Below, one piece after another: positions 5,635-12,991 of a stretch of 35,409 bases of DNA. Made by a program: the position numbers and the translations under genes. Origin of the DNA: JAMXLO01 sp041487355 (GTDB lineage Bacteria > Pseudomonadota > Alphaproteobacteria > Acetobacterales > Acetobacteraceae); NCBI GenBank assembly GCA_041487355.1, contig JBGPND010000028.1:1-35409 (forward strand), read 5' to 3'. Position 1 is the stretch's first letter, and each line of letters begins with the position of its first letter. The notes beneath the pieces are model-generated. The model saw only the letters and a program-made list of their open reading frames with translations. It searched no databases and was not told where the DNA came from.

Positions 5635-6696
5635 ATGACGCCCGCCATCGCATCGTCCCTCTTGCCGCTGCTGCGTTGGATCGACCCGGAGCGGGCGCAT
5701 GACCTTGCATTGCACGCGCTGCGGCTCGGTCTGGCCGGACGTGCGGCGGCCGGAGACGATCCAGCGCTGGCGGTCGAGGTGCTGGGGCGGCGCTTCGCCA
5801 ATCCGGTCGGACTGGCCGCCGGGTTCGACAAGAACGCCGTGGCCATTCCGGCGCTGATGCGCCTCGGCTTCGGTTTCGTCGAGACCGGCACCGTGACGCC
5901 CCTCCCGCAGCCCGGCAATTCGCGGCCACGGCTGTTCCGCCTGGAGGCAGACGAGGCGGTGATCAACCGCATGGGGTTCAACAACGCCGGGCTGGACGCC
6001 TATCTCGCCCGGCTCGCCGCCCGACCGCGCGGCCCGGTCGTGCTCGGCGCCAATGTCGGCATCAACAAGGACGGCGCGGAGCCGGAACGGGACTATCCCG
6101 CGCTGATCGCCGCCGTTGCTCCGTATGCCGACTATGCGGTGATCAACGTCTCCTCGCCCAACACGCCGGGGCTGCGCGACCTGCAAGGCGAGGCGCAATT
6201 GCGCGCGATCCTGCGTGCCGTGGCGATGCAGGTGCCAAACCGCCCGCCGGTGCTGGTGAAGATCGCCCCAGACCTCACGCGCGACGGTCTCGCCGCCATC
6301 GTCGAGACCTGCGTGGCCGAAGGCGTCCAGGGGCTGATCGTGTCGAATACCACGATCTCCCGCCCCCCTGGGCTCCGCTCGCCGCTCGCGCGGGAAGCGG
6401 GCGGTCTCTCCGGCGCACCGCTGTTCCAGCTCTCAACCGCCATACTGGCGCGCGCCTTCCTGCTGGCGCGTGGCCGTCTGGCATTGATCGGCGTCGGCGG
6501 CGTGTCGACCGGTCAGGATGCACTCGCCAAGATCCGCGCTGGCGCGTCGCTGGTGCAGCTCTATACCGGCTTCGCCTATGCCGGTCCGGCTCTGATCCCC
6601 CGGCTGAAGCGGGAGTTCGCCGCTGCGCTGCGGGCGGCAGGTTTCGCCTCGATCAATGACGCGGTGGGCAGCGAGGCGGATCGTCTGGCAGAATAG
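5635..6696 (+). CDS. pyrD: Dihydroorotate dehydrogenase (quinone), class 2
   Basis: A 353-residue membrane-associated flavoenzyme that oxidises dihydroorotate to orotate with quinone, the fourth step of pyrimidine synthesis. The N-terminal helices (residues 1-35, LLPLLRWIDPERAHDLALHA) are the class 2 membrane-binding and quinone-entry part. FMN-site and active-site motifs are all present: VGLAAGFDKNA (58-68), GTVTPLPQPGNSRPRLFR, NRMGFNNAG, NVSSPNTPGLR with Asn171 and the class 2 catalytic Ser174, LVKIAPDLT, SNTTISRP, and GVGGVSTGQDA. The length is normal. The ribosome site is poor. The HAD hydrolase gene starts 5 nt after the stop, so the two are probably one transcript. Confidence 0.97.
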   Translation: MTPAIASSLLPLLRWIDPERAHDLALHALRLGLAGRAAAGDDPALAVEVLGRRFANPVGLAAGFDKNAVAIPALMRLGFGFVETGTVTPLPQPGNSRPRLFRLEADEAVINRMGFNNAGLDAYLARLAARPRGPVVLGANVGINKDGAEPERDYPALIAAVAPYADYAVINVSSPNTPGLRDLQGEAQLRAILRAVAMQVPNRPPVLVKIAPDLTRDGLAAIVETCVAEGVQGLIVSNTTISRPPGLRSPLAREAGGLSGAPLFQLSTAILARAFLLARGRLALIGVGGVSTGQDALAKIRAGASLVQLYTGFAYAGPALIPRLKREFAAALRAAGFASINDAVGSEADRLAE

Positions 6697-6701
6697 GGCG
6701 A

Positions 6702-7568
6702 ATGGAACACCTCGCAGGCTTCGCCCCGCTCGCCGAGCGCTTCGACGGCTTCATCCTCGACCTCTGGGGCGTCATCCACGACGGGGTGAACGCATTCCCG
6801 CATGCCGTGGACTGCCTTGCCCAACTGCGTGCCGCCGGCAAACGGACCCTGCTGCTGTCGAATGTGCCGCGGCCCAATGATGCGGCCCAGGCCATGATGC
6901 GCCGCATGGGCATTCCGGACGACCTCTATACCGATATTCTGACCAGCGGCGAAGCCGTCCGTCGTGCGCTGCGGCGGCCACCCGACCTGTGGTGGGCCGA
7001 GCTCGGCCAGCGTGTCTTCCACCTCGGCCCGGAGCGGGACCGCGGCGTGATCGAAGGCCTGCCGCTCACCAAGGTGGCGCGGCCCGGCGAGGCGAATTTC
7101 GTGCTGAACACCGGCCCGGACGACCACCGCAATCCCACCGACCTGAATGAGTTCGAGGTGGTGCTGCGGGAATGCGCCCAACATCGCCTGCCGATGATCT
7201 GCGCCAACCCGGATCTGCAAGTGATCCGCGGCGGCGTGCGGGTGCTGTGCGCCGGCGCGCTGGCATTGCGCTACCAGGAGCTAGGTGGCGACGTCCGCTC
7301 GCTCGGCAAGCCCGATCCGACGATCTACCAGCCGGTGCTGGAGCGGCTTGGCCTGCCGGTGGATCGTGTCCTGGCGGTCGGCGACGCGCTGCATACCGAC
7401 ATTGCCGGCGCCGCCGCGGCCGAAGTGGCGTCCTGCTGGGTGCTCAGCGGCATCCATGGCGAGACGCTGGCGGCCGGGCCGGGTCGCTACGACACCGCGA
7501 AGGCGGAAACGGCGGCGTCGGCCGCCGGCGTCGCGCCGATCGCGACCATCCCCCGCTTCGCGTGGTGA
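6702..7568 (+). CDS. HAD-IIA family hydrolase (TIGR01459-like)
   Basis: A 288-residue NagD-like phosphatase of the HAD superfamily. Motif I is DLWGVIHDG with nucleophile Asp20; the position two after it is Trp instead of Asp, which I recall as a trait of this alphaproteobacterial subgroup. Motif II is LLLSNVPRP, motif III is the Lys in LGKPDPTIY, and motif IV is VGDALHTDIAGA. A cap domain of type C2a lies between motifs II and III. The physiological substrate is unknown; nucleotide or sugar phosphates are typical for the class. It is 5 nt downstream of pyrD and converges on the stress-protein gene, with 8 nt between the stops. Confidence 0.88.
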   Translation: MEHLAGFAPLAERFDGFILDLWGVIHDGVNAFPHAVDCLAQLRAAGKRTLLLSNVPRPNDAAQAMMRRMGIPDDLYTDILTSGEAVRRALRRPPDLWWAELGQRVFHLGPERDRGVIEGLPLTKVARPGEANFVLNTGPDDHRNPTDLNEFEVVLRECAQHRLPMICANPDLQVIRGGVRVLCAGALALRYQELGGDVRSLGKPDPTIYQPVLERLGLPVDRVLAVGDALHTDIAGAAAAEVASCWVLSGIHGETLAAGPGRYDTAKAETAASAAGVAPIATIPRFAW

Positions 7569-7576
7569 TCGACCGG

Positions 7577-8425
7577 TCAGTGTGACAGCAGCACCGGCGC
7601 CGTCATCTCCGCGATCAGCGTGCGAGTGACACCGCCGAAGACCAGCTCGCGCGCCCGCGAATGGCCATAGGCGCCGGCGACAATCAGGTCGGCACCGATA
7701 TCGGCGGCATAGGAAAGCAAGGCCTCGCCGTCGGAGATGTCCTTGGCCACGGTGTGCGCGGCTTCGGCCTTCACCCCGTGGCGTGCCAGGTGCAGCGCGA
7801 TATCGGCAGCCGGCACGTCGCCGTGGCCGCCGATGCCGCGTTGCGGGTTGATCGCCAGCACGATCACCTGCTTCGCGCCGGCTATCAGCGGCAATGCATC
7901 ATTGACCGCCCGCGCCGCCTCGCGGGTGGCGTTCCAGGCGACCAGGACGCGCTCGCCCACGGTAGGGAAATCGCCGGCAAACGGGATCGCCAGTACGGGC
8001 CTTCCCGACGTCATCACCGTCGTGACGGTGATCGCGTCGCTGACCCGCGGTTCATACGAGTCGGGCTGGCCGACCACGGTCAGGTCGGCGTAGCGGGCGT
8101 GCAGCGCCACCATGGCAGCGGGATTGCCCTCGACCAGCCGCCACTCGCCCTGCAGGCCGTTGCGGCGCACGCAGTCGCGGAAGGCCGCCTCCACCGGCGC
8201 CGCCGCCTCGGCGGCCTCGGCGCGCATGCGCTCGACGATATCCTCCGGATTGGCGGGCACGAACGGCATGGCGGCGCCGTAGAAATAGTTGGCCGAGGGA
8301 ATGTCGATCACATGCACGCCCGTGAGATGCGCTCCATGCTGCGTCGCGATCCGGGCGGCGACGGCCAGTCGTGCTTCACTGCGCGGCGTGACGTCGAGGT
8401 GAACCAGGATGTCATTCAGAGCCAT
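7577..8425 (-). CDS. Universal stress protein, two UspA domains
   Basis: A 282-residue cytoplasmic protein with two tandem Usp domains. The first starts ILVHLDVTPRSEARLAVAAR. The second ends GADLIVAGAYGHSRARELVF followed by GGVTRTLIAEM, the conserved G-x-x-G-(9x)-G-S/T-type nucleotide loop in variant form. Usp tandem proteins support survival under stress, often low oxygen. I chose the ATG at 8425 because AGGGAGAA lies upstream; the open frame to 8476 runs through the promoter. An FNR/FixK-type site is centred about 41 bp upstream of the start predicted from the -10 element, so the gene is probably induced at low oxygen. Confidence 0.9.
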   Translation of the reverse strand: MALNDILVHLDVTPRSEARLAVAARIATQHGAHLTGVHVIDIPSANYFYGAAMPFVPANPEDIVERMRAEAAEAAAPVEAAFRDCVRRNGLQGEWRLVEGNPAAMVALHARYADLTVVGQPDSYEPRVSDAITVTTVMTSGRPVLAIPFAGDFPTVGERVLVAWNATREAARAVNDALPLIAGAKQVIVLAINPQRGIGGHGDVPAADIALHLARHGVKAEAAHTVAKDISDGEALLSYAADIGADLIVAGAYGHSRARELVFGGVTRTLIAEMTAPVLLSH

Positions 8426-8458
8426 CGGTCGTTTCTCCCTGTCGCTTCGGTCCGCCGA

Positions 8459-8499
8459 CATATATGGCATCGCCACCGGATCGCCTTGATCTGGATCAG
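8459..8499 (-). promoter_or_regulatory. FNR/FixK-type box and -10 of the stress-protein gene
   Basis: TTGATCTGGATCAG at 8486-8499 matches the FNR/FixK consensus TTGAT-N4-ATCAA at 9 of 10 defined positions. On the minus strand a -10-like TATATG lies at 8464-8459, which puts the transcript start near 8452. The box is then centred at about -41, the class II position where FNR-type activators contact RNA polymerase. No good -35 is seen, as expected for an activator-dependent promoter. The regulator gene is not in the window. Confidence 0.7.
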
Positions 8500-8512
8500 A
8501 CGGAAGTCGGGC

Positions 8513-10954
8513 TCAGCCGCGCTTCGGCGCCCGCAGCGGCACGACGTTCGACACCGCGTGCCGGCGGCCCCGCACGCGCGTGAGCGTGGTCTGCAATTCG
8601 CGGATGCTGAACGGCTTGCGGAGCAGCCCGTCCAGCAGCGTCGCGTCGGCGTCGGCGGGATCGGCGAGCTCGGCAAAGCCCGTGGCAAGCACGATCGGCA
8701 TGGTGAGCTGCCGGTCGCGGATCGCGCGGGCGAGCTGCAACCCGTTCATGCCGGGCATCGCGTAGTCCAGCAGCACGATGCTCGCCCCGCTGGCCTCGCC
8801 ATCGAGCAGCGCGAGCGCGTCGCTGCCGGCCGGTGCTTCGGCGACGTCGTAGCCGAGGTCCTTCAGCATCTCCATCGTCACCTGGCGCACCGCCGGGTCG
8901 TCGTCGACCACCAGCACCAGGGTCGGCGGGTCCGCGCGCCGTAAGGCATCCGCGCCGCGCCTGGCGGCGTCCGGTTTGACGGCCGCGGCGGCGCGCGGCA
9001 GCAGCAGGGCGACCGTTGTGCCTTCGCCCGTGGCGCTGGTGATCCGCACGGTACCACCCGACTGGCGCGCCACGCCATAGACCTGGCTCAAGCCCAAACC
9101 GGAACCGCCCGGTCCCTTGGTCGTGAAGAACGGGTCGAAGGCCCTGCGCAGCACCTCCGGCGTCATTCCGGTGCCGGTATCGGCAATGCTGACCCGCACA
9201 TAATCGCCGGGCTCCGGATCGTCCGGCGCGGCGCGGTCGGTGATCATCTCGTTCGCGGCGGTTATCGTGAGCTGCCCGCCTTCCGGCATCGCGTCGCGCG
9301 CATTCAGGCAGAGGTTGAGGATGGCCGCCTCCACCTGGCTTGGATCGACCTGCGCCGGCCACAGGTGGGCGGCGAGGTCGGTCACCACGCGGACGCGCCG
9401 GCCAAGCGTGCTGGTCGCCAGGGTGACGAGGTCGGTGACCAGCCGGTTGAGATCGGTCGGCCGCGCGCTGAGCCGCTGGCGACGCGAGAAGGCGAGCAGC
9501 CGCGAGGTGAGTTGGGCGCCGCGCTGCACCGCCCCGGTCGCGCGTTCGATCAGGATGCGCAGCCGATCGACATTGGCGTCTGGCCAGGGCTCGCCTCCGC
9601 CCGGCAGGCGGCGCTCCATCAGCTCTAGGCTGCCCAGGATGGTCGCGAGCATGTTGTTGAAATCATGCGCTATTCCGCCGGCGAGCTGGCCGACTGCCTG
9701 CAGCTTCCGGGCCTGATGCAGGGCCGCCTCGGTCTTCTCGCGCTCGGCGATCTCCACCTGCAGGCGGTTGTTGGTCTCCGACAACTCGCGGGTGCGTTCG
9801 GCGACCTGGGCCTCCAGCAGTTCCGCCTCGAGACGGCACTCGAGGTCACGCGCCTGCAGCGTGGTGGCCATGGCGTTGAACGACGTGGCGAGCGCGCCGA
9901 ACTCCGAGCGCGTCTCGGTCACGTCGGCGCGCGCGCTGAGATCGCCCGCCCGCCAGCGCTGTGCCGCGGCCAGCAGGCGCTCGGTCGGTCGGAAGATGAA
10001 CCGCCTGCCGACCAGGTAGGTGAGCACCAGCGCAAGCAGGGTCGCGCCGACCAGCAACATGGTCTGCCGCCAGGTTGCCTGATCGACGTCGGTGGTCAGG
10101 TCGGGCGGATACAGCGCCACGATGGTGGCGAGTCCGACCGGCGGCAGCGTCGCGGGAATGTATGCCGCCAAGCGCTGGCGCCCGTCGCGGCTTGCGACCG
10201 AGGTCACCCCTGGCGTGTCACGCCCGACGAGAGGCTTCAGCTCAGGCAGCAGCACGGCTTCCCGCATGCTGTCCAGGTCCGGCAATCGCGCAAGGAAGTT
10301 GCCGTCGCGGTCGGTGATCATCAGCGTGCTGTGCTCGAGCAGCCTGGTACGCCCGAACTGCAGGGTTTGCAGATGTTCGCCGAGCCAGCGCAGGTCGAGT
10401 GCCATCACGATGAGGCGGGAGGCGGGGCTCTGGCTGTCGTCCGCTCCTACTCGCAGGCCCATCGGCAGGAACGGACCGTCCATGCCTGGCGATACGGCGA
10501 GGCGGCCGATCCCGAAGCCTTCGGCCCTCGTGAGGTCACCAAACCAGTCCGGCGCGCGCGTCCCATCGGTGAGCAGGGCGGGTGCCGAGGAACATGCGAG
10601 CCGGCCCTCGGCATCGACCACGGCGAGGAAGCGATAAGCCGGCAGACCGCGCTGCAGCTTGGCGAGACGTGCACCGCAATCCGGTGCCAGCGTCTGCACC
10701 TCGGGGAACTGGGCGGTGGCAAAGGCCATCTGCCGCGCCCCATCCACGATGCTGGCGATGTCGGCATTCGCCATCTCGGCCTGGCGCAGCGCCAGTTCGG
10801 CGATCTGGCCATGCCGCAGCCGGCGCAGATCTAACTCCGTGTAGAGCTGCGCCGCGACCAACGGCGCGAGGCAGACGACGATCAGCAGCAGGAGGCGGGT
10901 CGACAGCCGCATGCCGTTGCGCCCACGCCGGTCGTTGCGTCGGAAGGCGACCAC
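8513..10954 (-). CDS. Hybrid sensor histidine kinase with extracytoplasmic sensor and C-terminal receiver
   Basis: An 813-residue membrane kinase. Membrane helix at about 19-37; periplasmic Cache-like sensor at 38-293; second helix at about 297-316. HAMP at 317-370 and a coiled coil to 415 follow. HisKA has phospho-His430 in GGIAHDFNNML. HATPase runs at about 540-655, with N box NLCLNARDAM, G1 DTGTGM, FDPFFTTKGPGGSGLGLSQV. The receiver at 677-795 has acidic VVDDDP, phospho-Asp730 in VLLDYAMPGMNG and Lys in LLRKPFS. This HDFNNML class usually passes phosphate to its own receiver and then to a partner. No separate response regulator is adjacent, so the output is unknown. The start is uncertain: GTG at 10954 or ATG at 10912; neither has a strong ribosome site. 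Confidence 0.9.
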   Translation of the reverse strand: MVAFRRNDRRGRNGMRLSTRLLLLIVVCLAPLVAAQLYTELDLRRLRHGQIAELALRQAEMANADIASIVDGARQMAFATAQFPEVQTLAPDCGARLAKLQRGLPAYRFLAVVDAEGRLACSSAPALLTDGTRAPDWFGDLTRAEGFGIGRLAVSPGMDGPFLPMGLRVGADDSQSPASRLIVMALDLRWLGEHLQTLQFGRTRLLEHSTLMITDRDGNFLARLPDLDSMREAVLLPELKPLVGRDTPGVTSVASRDGRQRLAAYIPATLPPVGLATIVALYPPDLTTDVDQATWRQTMLLVGATLLALVLTYLVGRRFIFRPTERLLAAAQRWRAGDLSARADVTETRSEFGALATSFNAMATTLQARDLECRLEAELLEAQVAERTRELSETNNRLQVEIAEREKTEAALHQARKLQAVGQLAGGIAHDFNNMLATILGSLELMERRLPGGGEPWPDANVDRLRILIERATGAVQRGAQLTSRLLAFSRRQRLSARPTDLNRLVTDLVTLATSTLGRRVRVVTDLAAHLWPAQVDPSQVEAAILNLCLNARDAMPEGGQLTITAANEMITDRAAPDDPEPGDYVRVSIADTGTGMTPEVLRRAFDPFFTTKGPGGSGLGLSQVYGVARQSGGTVRITSATGEGTTVALLLPRAAAAVKPDAARRGADALRRADPPTLVLVVDDDPAVRQVTMEMLKDLGYDVAEAPAGSDALALLDGEASGASIVLLDYAMPGMNGLQLARAIRDRQLTMPIVLATGFAELADPADADATLLDGLLRKPFSIRELQTTLTRVRGRRHAVSNVVPLRAPKRG

Positions 10955-10992
10955 CCCGTTCCCCGGACCGATTATGTGCAGGGGTTATAATA

Positions 10993-11156
10993 CCAACCGC
11001 CCGAATCAATGACCCTTGGTCAGCGCTCGCTTTTCCCGTCATGGCCGGGCTTGTCCCGGCCATCCGTCGTGGCACGGTGCCACCACTGATGGCCGGTACA
11101 AGCCCGGCCATGACGGCGAGGGAGCGGCGACAAGAGTCAGCAGCAACGGCGGTTGG
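10993..11156 (+). mobile_element. MITE with IS630-type ends
   Basis: A 164-bp non-coding element. Its ends are CCAACCGCC and its inverted copy GGCGGTTGG, each flanked by TA (10991-10992 and 11157-11158). Inner arms at 11038-11064 and 11088-11114 are inverted copies of 27 nt with one or two mismatches (GTCATGGCCGGGCTTGT core), so the whole element can fold into a long hairpin. The terminal bases match the ends of the IS630 elements at both window edges (CCAACCGTC, CCATCCGTC), so their transposase may have moved it. Frames read across this region are artefacts. It lies between the promoter side of the kinase gene and a decayed stretch. Confidence 0.8.
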
Positions 11157-11629
11157 TATAAGACGACGGTTCGGAGCCGAAGGTGAATGTTCGTCCGAGG
11201 AGGCCACTTCACGATATTGCGATCAGAACGATCGGGCTCGCTCCGGCGGAGCGTGTCCGGTCCGACGCCTAGGGCCCCGGGGACACGCCGGCCGCGGCGA
11301 AGGTGATGCGCGTTCCGTCGGCCAGGGCAATCATGGTGTCCAGCGGCGAGCCGGACCTGGCCGGCGTGCCACCGCCCCCCCACGACATGGTCCCGGCCGT
11401 CGCCATGGAATGCGGGCAGTCCGAACTGGCTGCCGCGCACCGTCGGTTCGCCGAAGCGCGCAGATGCCTCGCGATGCCCCAGGGAGCCGTGTGGGAAGCC
11501 GTGTCGTGTCATCGATTGGCACTCGTCGCGCGGCCACATCGGCCACGCAGGCAGTTTGTCAGGGTCTCTCCAATTTTTGCTTAACGCCGCATCCCGGGGG
11601 AGGGTTGCGGCACGCCAGCCGACCGCCCG
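11157..11629 (-). other. Gene-free stretch with a possible decayed coding tail
   Basis: About 470 bases with no convincing gene. On the minus strand one frame ends at 11269 with GTMSWGGGGTPARSG, then SPLDTMIALADGTRITFAAA and GVSPGP. The LADGTRITF element resembles the ends of some secreted calcium-binding or Hint-type proteins. The frame breaks upstream at a run of seven C residues near 11375-11382 and the part before it makes sense in no single frame. I read it as a possible relic of a longer gene, not a working one. The rest holds nothing I can identify. Confidence 0.3.
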
Positions 11630-11938
11630 CTATTGCAGTGGCACCCGCACGGTCAGCCCAGGGGTCTGGATGACGCGGCGATCCTCATTCGTCCGGAAAT
11701 ACGAGCCCGGCGAGTAGCCCAGGCTCTGGTCCTGGCGGCGCAAGCGGAAATCGGTGACGCCCACTCGCGTTCCGCCTGAAGCGGTGTCCTGTGGCGTGCG
11801 GGCATCCGGATTCGGTACCGGCGCCGACTGATCCACCGGTGGATGTGCGGGTGGAATTGGCGGTACCGGCAGCGACGGTGAGGGCCCGGCCCCGGTGGTG
11901 GCGAACAGCAGGAGCAGCGCAAGGCCAATGCGCATCAT
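11630..11938 (-). CDS. Small exported Pro-rich protein
   Basis: A 102-residue protein with a Sec signal peptide (MMRIGLALLLLFATTGAGPS; cleavage near residue 18). Then comes a Pro-rich linker (PSLPVPPIPPAHPPVDQSAP) and a basic C-terminal module (GVTDFRLRRQDQSLGYSPGS, then a YFRTNEDRRVIQTPG segment ending VRVPLQ). The C-terminal module looks conserved rather than random, but I know no family for it. Its start overlaps the stop of the NUDIX gene (ATGA), so the two are translated from one message. It probably lives in the periplasm. Confidence 0.65.
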   Translation of the reverse strand: MMRIGLALLLLFATTGAGPSPSLPVPPIPPAHPPVDQSAPVPNPDARTPQDTASGGTRVGVTDFRLRRQDQSLGYSPGSYFRTNEDRRVIQTPGLTVRVPLQ

Positions 11939-12501
11939 GGCACGCCACCTTCCTGTCCCGCGGCGAGGAATCTTGTGCCGCGCGGATCAGTCGTGGGGTT
12001 GCCGGCGGGCACGCCGAGTTGACCCGTGCCGGCCTGCTGCCATGCCTCCAGCGCCCAGATCACCGATGGGAAGGCGATCTCATCGTGGGGAATGCGCTGC
12101 CAGCGAAACAGGGCGACCTCCAGGCTCTCGGGGCCGGCGGCAAAGCGCGGCGTATCCGCCGCGGCGAAGCGCGCGCGGAAAATCACCTGGACCTGGCCGA
12201 TGCGGCTGATGCTGAAGACGCCGAGGATGCCGTCCAGCACGATCTCCGCCTGCGCTTCCTCCCAGGCTTCGCGTGCCGCTCCTTCCTCGAGCGTTTCGCC
12301 GAGTTCCAGATATCCGGCGGGGAGTGTCCAGAAGCCGCGCCTCGGCTCGATGGCGCGCCGGCACATCAGCACGGCATCGTCGGCCACGACCACCGAGCCG
12401 ACGACAACCTTCGGGTTCTCATAGGCGATGTGGCCGCAGTCGGCGCAGATCATGCGCTCGCGGTTATCGCCTTCCGGGACGCGACGAATGAACTCCGGCA
12501 T
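11935..12501 (-). CDS. NUDIX hydrolase with N-terminal zinc-ribbon-like part
   Basis: A 188-residue nucleotide-diphosphate hydrolase. Residues 17-30 (MICADCGHIAYENPK) are the short CxxC ribbon that precedes the catalytic domain in the Nudix_N_2 class. The NUDIX box follows: GYLELGETLEEGAAREAWEE followed by AQAEI, with the catalytic RE and EE; the late Gly is replaced by Gln, as in members with an EEANA-type box. A set of about 20 extra residues follows the domain. Such enzymes clean up ADP-ribose, NADH or related dinucleotides; the substrate cannot be read from sequence. It is coupled by ATGA overlap to the exported small protein downstream. Confidence 0.9.
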   Translation of the reverse strand: MPEFIRRVPEGDNRERMICADCGHIAYENPKVVVGSVVVADDAVLMCRRAIEPRRGFWTLPAGYLELGETLEEGAAREAWEEAQAEIVLDGILGVFSISRIGQVQVIFRARFAAADTPRFAAGPESLEVALFRWQRIPHDEIAFPSVIWALEAWQQAGTGQLGVPAGNPTTDPRGTRFLAAGQEGGVP

Positions 12502-12587
12502 GACTGAAGGGTGGCGCTTCCGCCGAGCCGGATCAATCCCTGCGTGCAGGCCGCCTTATCCTGCCGAGCGCAGGTCTTGACTTGTAA

Positions 12588-12693
12588 TCGTCATTCCCGC
12601 GCAAGCGGGAACCCAGGGCTGCAAATAGGAGTGCTGGTCCCACTGGGTGCCCGCTCCCCGCCTCCGCGGGGACAAGCTTCGCGGGCATGACGA
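12588..12693 (+). repeat. Intergenic palindromic repeat
   Basis: A 106-bp imperfect inverted repeat in non-coding DNA. The outer arms are TCGTCATTCCCGC at 12588-12600 and GCGGGCATGACGA at 12681-12693. The inner arms are GGGAACCCAG (12607-12616) and CTGGGTGCCC (12643-12652), and a further GC hairpin (CCGCGGGG) lies on the right. The sense CGTCATTCCCGCG...GCGGGAACCCAG is a widespread alphaproteobacterial intergenic repeat. It probably forms a stem in RNA and may end or stabilise transcripts. It differs from the MITE at 10993 apart from the shared GTCAT-GGC/CCG style core. Confidence 0.75.
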
Positions 12694-12723
12694 CAAATGA
12701 GTCATCGTCTCCGCACGACGGTA

Positions 12724-12960
12724 TTAAACCGACAGATCGAGCAACGATCCTCGCGGCAGGATGCGGTTGGGTGCCATGCCGCCTTCACTGGTGCGGGCCG
12801 GCGCCGCAACTTGCGCCATCGGAGCCGCCAGCTGGGCCGGCTGCTCAGCGACGGCACGCACGCGTTGCACCGGACGCGGTGCGCCGAAGCCCGGCTGTGC
12901 CGCACCGGATGAGAACGCTGAAAGTGAGCCTGGCGACAACATGCCGGCAGTTTCAGGCAT
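12724..12960 (-). CDS. Small hypothetical protein with conserved C-terminal motif
   Basis: A 78-residue Ala/Pro/Gln-rich, probably disordered protein (RVRAVAEQPAQLAAPMAQVA), closing with NRILPRGSLLDLSV. The end LPRGSLLDL is what I remember from small orphan proteins of Acetobacteraceae; I know no function. The ATG at 12960 has no clear ribosome site, and the frame is open further, to 13068. It could be a coding artefact in a GC-rich gap, but the low-complexity body with a motif-like tail speaks for a real gene. It lies downstream of the large kinase gene in the same direction. Confidence 0.45.
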   Translation of the reverse strand: MPETAGMLSPGSLSAFSSGAAQPGFGAPRPVQRVRAVAEQPAQLAAPMAQVAAPARTSEGGMAPNRILPRGSLLDLSV

Positions 12961-12991
12961 GCAAGTTAAGGATACCTGAAGGTCCGTCGCT

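Noticed and set aside
8513..10900. Long plus-strand open frames opposite the first hybrid kinase (for example 9665-10834)
   Set aside because: They are the mirror of a clear kinase gene in high-GC DNA, rich in His, Arg, Gln and Gly without any domain, and have no ribosome sites.
10582..11673. Plus-strand frame spanning the MITE
   Set aside because: It joins the antisense of the kinase, the MITE and unrelated DNA; it has no domain and the middle is an inverted-repeat element.
12588..12693. CRISPR-like or attachment-site origin for the 106-bp repeat
   Set aside because: Only one inverted pair exists, with no regularly spaced direct repeats, no integrase gene and no tRNA gene nearby.
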